Positions 16,710 through 25,339 of a stretch of DNA of 40,846 nt are shown here, in pieces; positions within the stretch are counted from its first letter, which is position 1, and each line of letters opens with the position of its first letter. The stretch spans positions 1 to 40,846 of the forward strand of contig JAFVZG010000081.1 of assembly GCA_017508285.1 (NCBI GenBank), given 5' to 3'. A program made the translations under genes and the position numbers. The notes beneath the pieces were generated by a model. The model worked only from the letters and a program-made list of their open reading frames with translations. It was not told the DNA's origin and searched no databases. Source of the stretch: Lentisphaeria bacterium. GTDB lineage: Bacteria > Verrucomicrobiota > Lentisphaeria > Victivallales > Victivallaceae.

Positions 16710-17633
16710 TCATTTGCCGGAAATATGCTTTTTTATGGCTTCAAAATTGTTTCTGGCGCACTTTTCGTCATCGAAGAAAAATTTTTTGCCGCTTGGTGAA
16801 GATATCCGGTAACGGGCTGGGTTTTTGCGTTGGGCAAAAATCCAGTTGTCGAATTCTTCTTCAGTTTTGAAAAACAGTTTTTTATCCGGAACGATGGAGT
16901 TTTCAGCGGCGATTTTTTCCAATAGCGGCAAATCGATGTAGGTTTCCGGAATATTGCCGGATAGCGCATCATGCAAGGTTTCCAGATACTTTTTTGCCAG
17001 ATGGATCACGGTCTGACGGAAAGGAGCGGCGGTTTTTTCCGGGATCACGGTAGTTTGCCACACCCGGATATCTTCTTTGGATACCGGCATACGGTATTGG
17101 TGAAAGTGTGCTTTTTTCGCGGGAAGACCGGAGAATCCGAGCGGCAGAGTCTTCTCTTTGCCGATATACAATTTGAGCATATTGTCATCGGGACAAAATA
17201 TATTTATTACCGGCAGTATGGAAACTTTCCGGCAGTTGGCGATATCCCGTTCTGAGATCGTTCCGGCGGTTCCCAGTAAAATGATCTGTTTCAGCCGGAT
17301 CTTTTCTGCGGCAAGAAAGTTGACACAATCCAGCGTGATCCTGCCTCCCAGAGAGTGTCCGATGAGAGTGATCTTTGTCGGATCATCCGATTTGGCGATT
17401 TCCCCGGATAACTCGGCAGCGAAGCCGGTTGCGGAAGATTTCGCATTTGACCACAGGCGGTTGCTTTCCCATTTGCGTACTTTGATCTCTTTGCCGGGGA
17501 AAATTTTATTCAGCATCTTGCAGTGGCTTTGGTAATTTATCCATTCACTGTACCATCCGGGAATGAAGTAAACCTCTTTTGCCGCAAGATTTACCGCCAG
17601 GATAACGGCGGCGGATAAAACGAAAATTTTCAT
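16710..17633 (-). CDS. Exported alpha/beta-hydrolase
   Basis: A 307-residue protein with a probable Sec signal peptide (MKIFVLSAAVILAVNLAAKE, cleavage near residue 18). An alpha/beta-hydrolase fold follows. An early oxyanion region FIPGWYSEW (23-31) leads to the nucleophile elbow GHSLGG (92-97, Ser94). Later acid and histidine residues are less certain (a CPDDN stretch and HFHQY are candidates). The lipase-like elbow suggests ester or amide cleavage in the periplasm, with no substrate indicated. It starts 6 bases after the SNF2 stop, with GGAG inside the last SNF2 codons, so it is co-transcribed with and probably coupled to that gene. The functional link between the two is not obvious. Confidence 0.75.
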   Translation of the reverse strand: MKIFVLSAAVILAVNLAAKEVYFIPGWYSEWINYQSHCKMLNKIFPGKEIKVRKWESNRLWSNAKSSATGFAAELSGEIAKSDDPTKITLIGHSLGGRITLDCVNFLAAEKIRLKQIILLGTAGTISERDIANCRKVSILPVINIFCPDDNMLKLYIGKEKTLPLGFSGLPAKKAHFHQYRMPVSKEDIRVWQTTVIPEKTAAPFRQTVIHLAKKYLETLHDALSGNIPETYIDLPLLEKIAAENSIVPDKKLFFKTEEEFDNWIFAQRKNPARYRISSPSGKKFFFDDEKCARNNFEAIKKHISGK

Positions 17634-17639
17634 AGCCGG

Positions 17640-20600
17640 TCACTCCACCAATTCCCGCAATTCCGCCAGCGGGATGCCGCCTCCGGCAGCCGGATTGGCG
17701 ACCAGTAATTGAAACAATTCCCGCTTTTTCTGTTGAAGCATGAGGACTTTTTCTTCGACAGAATCTTTCATTACCAGTTTGATGGATGAGACCGCCCGGG
17801 TCTGCCCGATCCGGTGGGTGCGGTCGGCTGCCTGCAATTCCACAGCCGGGTTCCACCACGGGTCATAGATGATGACGGTGTCGGCGGCGGTGAGGTTCAA
17901 ACCGGTGCCGCCGGCTTTCAGACTGAGGAGGAAAAGAGGGATATCCGGATCATTATTGAAGCGGTCGACGCGTTCCTGCCGGTCACGGGTGCCGCCGTCA
18001 AGGTATTCAAAAGCGATCTTCTCCTGCTGCAGTTGCGGGATAAGCAATTTCAGCATGGAAGTAAATTGGCTGAAAAGCAGCACCTTGTGTCCGCTGTCAA
18101 TGGTTTCGTGGAGCAATTCAAAAAGCAATTCACTTTTGCCGGAAACATTCTCCTGCCCGGCGGCATCCGGCAGAAGTCCGGGGTGACAGCAGCACTGGCG
18201 CAGTCTCAGAAGCAGGGCGAATAAATCGGCACTGCCGCCGTTGGCAAGAATATGCTGGCTGCTCTCTTTCAGTTTATCGTATATTGCGCGCTGTGCCGGC
18301 GGCATGTCGCAGAAAATGATCCGCTCATTTTTTTCCGGCAGATCAGATGCCACCTCATCTTTGGTGCGCCTTTTGATGAATGGCGCGATCCTGCCGGTGA
18401 ATTCATCCTGCAATTCCGGATCATTGGCGATATTGGCATATCTCCGGCGGAATGCCGGGAGCGTGCCCAGCAATCCCGGTTGAAGAAAATCCATAACGCT
18501 CCATAGGTCGTTGGGAGTATTTTCCAGAGGCGTACCGGTGAGGACTATCCGGTGCATGGCGCGGATGGATTTGCAGTTTTTGGCATTGGTGGAACCGGGG
18601 TTTTTGATATGCTGAGCCTCATCCAGTACCAGAAAACTGAAAAGATATTTTTTCAAAGATGCCTGACAGAGTTTTGCCGCGGTATATGAGAGGATAAGCA
18701 GATCAAAATCTCCTGCTTTCAATACCTTTTCCCTTTCGTTCCCGCTTGGCGCGGCAACCCGGAAGTCGGGTACGAATCTGGCGGCTTCCCGCGCCCAGTT
18801 GACCACCAGCGATGCCGGGCAGACTATCAGTGCCGGTTCTCCGTTTTTACGGATCCGGGATGAGAGCAGAGCCAGTAGTTGAACCGTTTTGCCCAAGCCC
18901 ATTTCATCTGCCAGTATCGGATTGAAACTTCGGTCGGTCAGGTATTGCATGAATGCCACACCCTCTTTCTGGTAGGAGCGCAATTCACCGTGAAAGGTGA
19001 AATTTTCCGCCAGCGGCAATTCACCTGAAACGGCATCGGCAGTCAATAATTCCGGCGGCAGTGCGCCGGGTATCCTGCCGGCTATCGAGCAGAAGCAGGC
19101 AAAGTTTCCCACAGGTACTTCAAAACGGCATGCGGCACTGTCAAGATTGCGGATCAGGGCAGGTGAAGAGCGCATGAATTTGCCAAGTTCCGGTGATATG
19201 CGGCATACTCTGCTGCGGTTGAGCAGATAGTTCAGACGGTCTGCAGCACGGGTGAAAAGTTTTTCCCAGTCGATGATGTTGTCATCGGAGCCCAACTGAT
19301 AATCAATGATATAAGCCTCGGCAGTTTTTCCGGCATAGCGGCATTTGAATGGTATTTCGCGCAAACGGTTGCCGCCATTGGCAAGGATGGATAAACGGCT
19401 GGAAAGAACAACTTTTTCCGGATCGCGCAGGAGTATTTCCGGCATTACCCGGTCGAGGAAAAGTCCGGCTTTTTCTGCTGAATCCACTGTTGCTGAAGCA
19501 TCCGCATCATCGACATCCATGCCGAAAAGAGCAAGGGAATTTTCAAAACTGCGCTCAAATGCGGTATCCCGCTTGAAACAGTTTCTGCCGAATGCTCCGG
19601 TTTTGCCGGTGCGGGCAGCGGCGATGATGGTCTTATTCCCGGCGTGGTAGAGGTAGTCGGTTTTCAAGGTGAATTTACCATCGGTATCAAATCCGCCATC
19701 CAGCAGTAAGCCTGCTTTTTGCATTTCCGGATCGATGCTTCCGGCACTTAATACCGGCAGAGGGAAGCTCTTCAACTCAGCACTGTTGCGGGCAGTCATC
19801 CGGAAAAAACTCCGCAAAAATCCTGCTTCACAATTGCCGCCGATAAAGAAGTATTCATCATCTTTGCCGACCCAGCTGCCGCCTCTTCCGGCGATCAGAC
19901 GCGCCCCCGGCATGGGTAAAACCGCTTCGCCGATGGCAATACCGGGCAGCAGTTGGCCGTTGACTTTTGCCAGCACCGCTTCTGCCCGTTCCGGGCGGAT
20001 GGTGATACGGCTGCCGTTGCGGAAAAAACGGGGAAATCCGGGCAGAGCGTGGAATAATTCTGCCGTCAATTCCGCTCCGAGGGCAATATTGGAGTTATCG
20101 GCACTGCCGTTGAGTGCGAGAAAGCGGATTATCTGCTGATCATGGAGTGAGAAATCTTCATATTTCAGTACAACGCTCAGAGACTTTTCAAAGTACAGCT
20201 GTTTGAGATTGCTGAGATTGCCGGCATACTCTCTGGATGCTCCGTAAAGCCGTGCCTGAAGCAGAAGTATTTTGTATTGATTAGGGGCATGCAGTTGATC
20301 GTCGACCACATTCAGCCGGAGTTTGGCACAATTACGCATGCCGCGGGAAGAGAGCTGCTCAAAACTCTGCAGCAGCAGACCTTTGCTGTATACCGGCGGA
20401 GATTCCGGCGCTTCATTGGAAAGGTGAAATCTGCCGCTGTACAGCAGGAGAGCTATTGCATGGGCGCAAAGAGGAGTATCATGTTTGCAGCTGCATCCGG
20501 CGGAGGTGTTTTCGCCGGTAATGACTTCCACTTCCGCTTCCGGCAGGGGCGGCTCCCGGAAAATCCCGCAGAGGTGTCCGGCGGAATTTCTCCATGCGCC

Positions 20601-20690
20601 GGTCAGATTTTTCTGTTTGAGCAGATTTTTGGCTTTCTTCAAAACATCCGCATTTGACAGCGCAATTAATCTGTCTTCAAAACTTGCCAT
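17640..20690 (-). CDS. SWIM zinc-finger SNF2-family helicase
   Basis: A 1016-residue Swi2/SNF2 ATPase. The SWIM finger CxC...CxH is at C66, C68, C75 and H77. A middle region of about 450 residues follows, as in bacterial SNF2 proteins. The ATPase core has DEMGLGKT near 594-601, DEAQHIKN near 690, GTPLENTPNDLW, then the second lobe with LKAGGTGLNL, DPWWNPAVE and DRTHRIGQT. Such proteins move along duplex DNA and remodel DNA-protein complexes or RNA polymerase. No nuclease or methyltransferase partner is adjacent, so there is no sign of a defence island. The start lacks a clear ribosome binding site. It is the first gene of a two-gene unit with the hydrolase. Confidence 0.93.
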   Translation of the reverse strand: MASFEDRLIALSNADVLKKAKNLLKQKNLTGAWRNSAGHLCGIFREPPLPEAEVEVITGENTSAGCSCKHDTPLCAHAIALLLYSGRFHLSNEAPESPPVYSKGLLLQSFEQLSSRGMRNCAKLRLNVVDDQLHAPNQYKILLLQARLYGASREYAGNLSNLKQLYFEKSLSVVLKYEDFSLHDQQIIRFLALNGSADNSNIALGAELTAELFHALPGFPRFFRNGSRITIRPERAEAVLAKVNGQLLPGIAIGEAVLPMPGARLIAGRGGSWVGKDDEYFFIGGNCEAGFLRSFFRMTARNSAELKSFPLPVLSAGSIDPEMQKAGLLLDGGFDTDGKFTLKTDYLYHAGNKTIIAAARTGKTGAFGRNCFKRDTAFERSFENSLALFGMDVDDADASATVDSAEKAGLFLDRVMPEILLRDPEKVVLSSRLSILANGGNRLREIPFKCRYAGKTAEAYIIDYQLGSDDNIIDWEKLFTRAADRLNYLLNRSRVCRISPELGKFMRSSPALIRNLDSAACRFEVPVGNFACFCSIAGRIPGALPPELLTADAVSGELPLAENFTFHGELRSYQKEGVAFMQYLTDRSFNPILADEMGLGKTVQLLALLSSRIRKNGEPALIVCPASLVVNWAREAARFVPDFRVAAPSGNEREKVLKAGDFDLLILSYTAAKLCQASLKKYLFSFLVLDEAQHIKNPGSTNAKNCKSIRAMHRIVLTGTPLENTPNDLWSVMDFLQPGLLGTLPAFRRRYANIANDPELQDEFTGRIAPFIKRRTKDEVASDLPEKNERIIFCDMPPAQRAIYDKLKESSQHILANGGSADLFALLLRLRQCCCHPGLLPDAAGQENVSGKSELLFELLHETIDSGHKVLLFSQFTSMLKLLIPQLQQEKIAFEYLDGGTRDRQERVDRFNNDPDIPLFLLSLKAGGTGLNLTAADTVIIYDPWWNPAVELQAADRTHRIGQTRAVSSIKLVMKDSVEEKVLMLQQKKRELFQLLVANPAAGGGIPLAELRELVE

Positions 20691-20832
20691 AGTAACTTTT
20701 GTAATCCATTAAAATACTTTGCGTTATAGAAATAAATGCATCTCTTACAGCGCAATTGTTTCTTGTTATAAAAGTATTAACTTATTAATTTAACCCTTTT
20801 TGGCAAATTTTTCAATAGATGACAGATAAAAG

Positions 20833-20861
20833 TTGACAAAAAAGATTAACGGATGTATGTT
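20833..20861 (+). promoter_or_regulatory. Promoter of acyltransferase/AMP-ligase gene
   Basis: TTGACA (20833-20838), 17 bases, TATGTT (20856-20861), giving a leader of about 70 bases. It sits in the 249-base gap to the divergent SNF2 gene. The rest of the gap is AT-rich with only a weak minus-strand candidate (TTAAAT, 17 bases, TATAAC). Confidence 0.6.
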
Positions 20862-20891
20862 ATAGAAAGGACAAATGCCGTCTCAAGATTA

Positions 20892-20918
20892 TGTTTCCGG
20901 ATGAAGCATCCGGGGACA
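20892..20918 (+). other. Leader hairpin upstream of Aas-like gene
   Basis: TGTTTCCGGATG (20892-20903) pairs with CATCCGGGGACA (20907-20918), including two G-U pairs, around the triloop AAG. It lies in the predicted 5' leader, about 22 bases before the first start codon. No T-run follows, so a role in mRNA stability or translation is likelier than termination. Confidence 0.5.
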
Positions 20919-20939
20919 ATGTGAAACAGAAAACAAAAA

Positions 20940-23252
20940 ATGGGGATTTCCATGGCTGAAAAATTGTCAGATATGTGGAGTTGTTTACTGCCGTGGCTGG
21001 CAGAGTGGTATCCGGCGCTGATCGCCGTCATCGTGTTTCTTATTCTCTGTTCGCCGCGGTTGACATTGAAGATCGCAGCATGGATAGTCCGGGTGGTGAT
21101 GTTCCGCCTGCGGGTGGTCGGTAAAGAAAATATGCCCTATTCCGGGCCGATCCTGCTGGTTTCCAACCATGTTTCACTGATCGACCTGCTGATGATCCAA
21201 TCGGTAGTGCGTCAGAGAGTGCGCTTTATGGTGCGTTCCGAGATCGTCAACTTTATTCCGACCCGCTTGATTTTCTGGTATCTCGGCGTGTTGAAAGTTC
21301 CCAGTGCGCGCCGTCCGAAAGAGATGAAGAAATTTTTCGGCGATATTCAGGATCGTCTGCGTGCCGGTGAAACCATCTGTTTCTTTCCGGAAGGAGCCAT
21401 TTCCGGCAGCGGCAATCTGATGCGTTTCCGTTCCGGGGTACAGTCGCTGATTCCTCCGGAAATCCAGGTGACAGTCATGCCGATCCGTCTGGGAATGATC
21501 CACGGCAGATTGACCGGTATCTACAAGAACCGTCTGCGTTTCCATCGTCTGACCCGCTGGCCGGTGGATTTCTCGGTCGCTATCGGTAAACCGATCGACC
21601 CGAATCTGAGTGCGTTCCAGTTGCGCCAGAAGATCTCTGAACTCGGTGCTATTTCTGAAACTCCGCCGCAGCCGGGTGAGCGGCCTATCCATACTGCCTT
21701 TATCTATCATGCCAAACGCCATCTTTTCGGCAAGATATTTTACGATGCCACATCTGACACCTGGTTCGGCAACTTCAAGATGCTGCTTTTGACGATCCTG
21801 CTTTCCAAATTTATCCGCAAGGTCGATAAAGGTACAGCCGGTTACACCGGGGTACTGCTCCCCAATATGCCGATCGCTGCCGGTGTGATGCTGGCGATCC
21901 AGTGTGCCGACCGCACTCCGGCGATCATGAACTTCAGTGCCGGTCAGCCGGTCGCTCTGGAATCCATGCGCCGTGCCGGAGTCAAAACCATCCTTACCAG
22001 CCGCAAATTTCTTGCCAAACTCAAATGGGAGGAATCTGAGGAGATGGTGTTTCTTGAGGATGTGGTGCCGACCATCACCAAAGGTCAGAAAATTCTGGCG
22101 ATTCTGATGATCCTTTTCCTGCCGACCCGTACTCTGGTGCGGAATATCGCTCCTTTGAGCTGCTACAATATGTTCCAGCAGGCGGCATTGCTCTTTTCCA
22201 GCGGTTCCACCGGCAAACCCAAAGCGGTCATGCTTACTCAGCGCAATATCAACTGCGACATCCAGTCATTCATCCGGGTGGTGGATTGGTCGGGCAATGA
22301 CCGGGTCGCCGGCAATTTGCCGATATTCCACTCTTTCGGATTTACGGTATGTTTCGCATTGTCTGCCACGACCGGAACTCCGGTGGCTTATGTTGCCAAT
22401 CCGCTTGATGCCGGTCTGATCGTCAAATCCTGCCGGGAATTCAAGATCACGATCCTTTGCGCCACTCCGACATTTTTGCAGAAATATATGATGAAAGCCA
22501 AGCCGGAAGATTTCAAGACCTTGCGTCTTTGTATCACCGGTGCAGAGAAACTGCGTTCGGAACTTGCTGAGCGTTACCGCAATATGACCGGCAGGGATAT
22601 CGTCGAGGGATTCGGCTGCACCGAATTATCCCCCATTGTTACCATCAACCTCAACAACTCCATCTACACTATGGGAACCAAAAGTGACCATCCGGGAAGT
22701 ATCGGTTGTCCGCTGCCGGGTATTCACGCCCGCATCGTTGACATCAATACCGGCGTGGAATTGCCGCCGGGCAAGGATGGTAAACTGCAGGTGCGTGCCG
22801 GTTCCGTGATGAAAGGTTATCTCAATGATCCGGAACTTACCGCTCAAGTCATCCAGAACAACTACTATGACACCGGTGATATCGGTCACATGGATGAAGA
22901 TGGTTACATCTACATTACCGGCAGAGCCAGCCGTTTCAGCAAGATCGGCGGAGAAATGGTTCCCCACGAAGGCGTGGAAGATGCCATTGCCAAACTGCTT
23001 CACTCCGAAACCAGGGAAGTGGCAGTTGCCGGCCGCAGTGACCGTCTCAAAGGTGAGCGTCTGGTGATATTCCATGTGATCGAGAATATTGATACTGCGG
23101 CGATCATTGCCGGACTCCGTGAAGCCGGTCTGCCCAATATCTGGATCCCCAAGGCGGATGACTTCGTGAAAGTCGATGCCCTGCCTCTGCTCGGCAGCGG
23201 TAAACTTGACCTGATGGGACTCAAAGAGATGGTCAGAAAATTGGAGAATTGA
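20940..23252 (+). CDS. aas: Acyltransferase fused to acyl-ACP/CoA synthetase (Aas-like)
   Basis: A 770-residue bifunctional membrane enzyme. The N-terminal third is a PlsC-type acyltransferase: a membrane segment at about 24-38, NHVSLID with the HX4D pair H77/D82, and FPEG (149-152). The rest is an AMP-forming ligase: SSGSTGKPKAVML (420-432), then YDTGDIG, and near the C-terminus LGSGKLD carrying the catalytic lysine. The domain order is that of E. coli Aas, which re-acylates lysophosphatidylethanolamine using fatty acids activated on ACP. The ATG at 20940 is listed. An ATG at 20952 with GGGGA upstream may be the true start (4 residues shorter). It is separated from recQ by a terminator. Confidence 0.88.
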   Translation: MGISMAEKLSDMWSCLLPWLAEWYPALIAVIVFLILCSPRLTLKIAAWIVRVVMFRLRVVGKENMPYSGPILLVSNHVSLIDLLMIQSVVRQRVRFMVRSEIVNFIPTRLIFWYLGVLKVPSARRPKEMKKFFGDIQDRLRAGETICFFPEGAISGSGNLMRFRSGVQSLIPPEIQVTVMPIRLGMIHGRLTGIYKNRLRFHRLTRWPVDFSVAIGKPIDPNLSAFQLRQKISELGAISETPPQPGERPIHTAFIYHAKRHLFGKIFYDATSDTWFGNFKMLLLTILLSKFIRKVDKGTAGYTGVLLPNMPIAAGVMLAIQCADRTPAIMNFSAGQPVALESMRRAGVKTILTSRKFLAKLKWEESEEMVFLEDVVPTITKGQKILAILMILFLPTRTLVRNIAPLSCYNMFQQAALLFSSGSTGKPKAVMLTQRNINCDIQSFIRVVDWSGNDRVAGNLPIFHSFGFTVCFALSATTGTPVAYVANPLDAGLIVKSCREFKITILCATPTFLQKYMMKAKPEDFKTLRLCITGAEKLRSELAERYRNMTGRDIVEGFGCTELSPIVTINLNNSIYTMGTKSDHPGSIGCPLPGIHARIVDINTGVELPPGKDGKLQVRAGSVMKGYLNDPELTAQVIQNNYYDTGDIGHMDEDGYIYITGRASRFSKIGGEMVPHEGVEDAIAKLLHSETREVAVAGRSDRLKGERLVIFHVIENIDTAAIIAGLREAGLPNIWIPKADDFVKVDALPLLGSGKLDLMGLKEMVRKLEN

Positions 23253-23272
23253 TTTATTCAATATGACTTCGG

Positions 23273-23313
23273 TTGCGCCGTAAAGAGATGTTTGCGGCGC
23301 AATTTTCTTTTTT
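23273..23313 (+). terminator. Terminator hairpin between Aas-like gene and recQ
   Basis: TTGCGCCG (23273-23280) pairs with CGGCGCAA (23295-23302) around a 14-base loop, followed by TTTTCTTTTTT (23303-23313). The recQ ribosome binding site begins two bases after the T-run, so the hairpin could attenuate recQ expression as well as end the upstream transcript. Confidence 0.65.
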
Positions 23314-23327
23314 CAGAGGTATGCAAA

Positions 23328-25337
23328 ATGGATGATATAACCGGCGCATTACAGAAGTATTTCGGCTTTGAGGCATTTCTTGACCACCAGAAACAGGTGG
23401 TGGAGAAGGTGCTAGAGGGGCAGGATGTCTGTGTAGTGATGCCCACCGGAGCCGGTAAATCACTCTGTTATCAACTGCCGGCATTGATGCGCAGCGGATA
23501 TACTCTGGTGGTTTCACCGTTGATCGCGCTGATGTATGATCAGGTGACTGCTTTGTTGAACCGGGGAATTGCGGCGGCGTTTATCAACAGCAGTGTCACA
23601 TTCAGTGAGCAGCTGCTGGCGGCAGAAGGGGCGGCAAAGGGGGAGGTGAAACTTCTCTATGTCGCTCCGGAAAGATTGCAGACCGATTTTTTCCGCCGCT
23701 TCCTGACGGAAAATCCTCCGGATATGCTGGTGGTCGATGAAGCGCATTGTATCAGTGAATGGGGACATGACTTCCGCCCCAGTTACCGCCGTATCGGAGA
23801 AGCCGCGAAAGATGCCGGTATCCGTCAGGTGTGTGCCTTTACCGCGACTGCCACACCGGTGGTTTGCCGGGATATCCGCACTCAGCTGGGCAGAGAAAAT
23901 ATGAGTCTGCTGGTAGCCGGATTCCGGAGACCGAATCTGGCTTTTCAGGTGATCGAGTGCGACGGCGGTAAAGATGCCAAACTTGCCCGTCTGAAAAATA
24001 TCCTGAAAGATAAAAAACCGACATTGATCTATGCTGCCACCCGTCAGGCCGTGGATGAATTGGCAAAAATCCCCGGTGTCACCGGCTATCATGCCGGAAT
24101 GAGTATGGATGTTCGCAATGCGGCTCAGGAATATTTTATGAATGATCCGGCTCCGGTATTGGCGGCGACCAATGCTTTCGGCATGGGGATCGACCGCCCG
24201 GATGTGCGGCGGGTGATCCATTATCAGATATCCGGCTCCGTTGAGGCATATTATCAGGAGGCGGGGCGCGCCGGCAGGGATGGGGAAAGTGCCGAATGTA
24301 TACTGCTTTTCAGTTTTGCCGACCGTTATATCCATAAGTTTCTCATTGAAATGAATAATCCGCCGCCGGAACTGGTCAGGGCGGTTTACCGTGAATTGTA
24401 TTACCGGGCACAGCAGATGGCAGAGCCGGGAGAGATGGAGGTGACTGCGGCGCAATTGGCAGAAAATATTGCCGGAGCGAAAAGTGACGGAGAGATCTCT
24501 GCGGCGTTGGGGATATTGGAAAAATTCGGGTTTATCCGCCGCTCGGCAAAGAAGAGCGGCAATGGCGTGTTGCGTTTTACCGGAGATCACGAAAGATTGA
24601 AGATACTGCATCAGCAGGAAAAAACTCAGCGTTCAAGATTCATCCACCGGGTCATCGGTCATTTCGGCGCGGCAGTTTCAAAAGAGTTTGAGTGCAGTTT
24701 GGATGAGTTATCCGGTATCGCCGGGTTGAGTGTGGAGCAGACCCGCCGGGTGATTTCTGCGCTCAATGGCGATTGTCTGGAGTGGCGCGCGGGATTTTCC
24801 GGCAGGGCGGTGGAGTTGACCGATCATACGGTGATGGAACCTGAATTTGATGACCGGGAGTTGCGCCGCCATCTGGATTACGAGATATTCCGTCTGGATG
24901 AGATGATAAATTATGCCCGCAGTAATCGCTGCCGTCAGGTCGAGTTGATCGAATACTTCGGCGAAAACAGTGATTCATGGCAGTGCGGATGCTGTGACCG
25001 CTGTGTCAAATCTGCCGGATCATCAGCTGCTGTTGCACTGCGGCAGGAAGACAGCCGTATCGCTTTGCGGACAGCTGATCTGCTCAACGGCAGAGTCGGC
25101 ATGGGCAAACTCGGTCAGATATTATGCGGCAGCCGCAGTGCTTCGATCGTGGCAGGCAACTGGCACCGGTCGCCGGGATTCGGTGCGCTGCGCCACTTGA
25201 AAAGTGCCGCAGTTGAGGAACTTCTGCGGCAGCTGCTGGATGCCGGGCTGCTGGAAAAGGTCGACCGCAACGGTTATGCCTGTATCAAATTATCCGGGGC
25301 AGGGCGACGGAAACTGCTGGGCAGCAGCGAATTCTGA
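23328..25337 (+). CDS. recQ: RecQ-family DNA helicase
   Basis: An ATP-dependent 3'-5' DNA helicase of 669 residues. The ATG at 23328 is chosen because AGAGG lies 8 bases upstream. The frame extends to a TTG at 23292 that overlaps the terminator. Motif I TGAGKS (40-45), DEAHCISEWGHDFR (137-150), FTATATP and the motif VI region EAGRAGRDG are intact. The four-cysteine zinc site (near 534-560, NRCRQ then CGCCDRC) is separated from the helicase core by about 170 residues containing winged-helix-like sequence. A winged-helix RQC region follows (near 580-650). There is no HRDC domain. It may be read through from the Aas-like gene. It converges with the next gene, leaving two bases between the stops. 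Confidence 0.93.
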   Translation: MDDITGALQKYFGFEAFLDHQKQVVEKVLEGQDVCVVMPTGAGKSLCYQLPALMRSGYTLVVSPLIALMYDQVTALLNRGIAAAFINSSVTFSEQLLAAEGAAKGEVKLLYVAPERLQTDFFRRFLTENPPDMLVVDEAHCISEWGHDFRPSYRRIGEAAKDAGIRQVCAFTATATPVVCRDIRTQLGRENMSLLVAGFRRPNLAFQVIECDGGKDAKLARLKNILKDKKPTLIYAATRQAVDELAKIPGVTGYHAGMSMDVRNAAQEYFMNDPAPVLAATNAFGMGIDRPDVRRVIHYQISGSVEAYYQEAGRAGRDGESAECILLFSFADRYIHKFLIEMNNPPPELVRAVYRELYYRAQQMAEPGEMEVTAAQLAENIAGAKSDGEISAALGILEKFGFIRRSAKKSGNGVLRFTGDHERLKILHQQEKTQRSRFIHRVIGHFGAAVSKEFECSLDELSGIAGLSVEQTRRVISALNGDCLEWRAGFSGRAVELTDHTVMEPEFDDRELRRHLDYEIFRLDEMINYARSNRCRQVELIEYFGENSDSWQCGCCDRCVKSAGSSAAVALRQEDSRIALRTADLLNGRVGMGKLGQILCGSRSASIVAGNWHRSPGFGALRHLKSAAVEELLRQLLDAGLLEKVDRNGYACIKLSGAGRRKLLGSSEF

Positions 25338-25339
25338 TT

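Noticed and set aside
23514-24611. A 365-codon open frame antisense to recQ
   Set aside because: It is fully covered by recQ, whose motifs are unmistakable. The antisense product has no recognisable features.
17640-25337. A defence island around the SNF2 and RecQ helicases
   Set aside because: No methyltransferase, nuclease, protease or other typical defence partner is adjacent. The neighbours are a lipid enzyme and an exported hydrolase.
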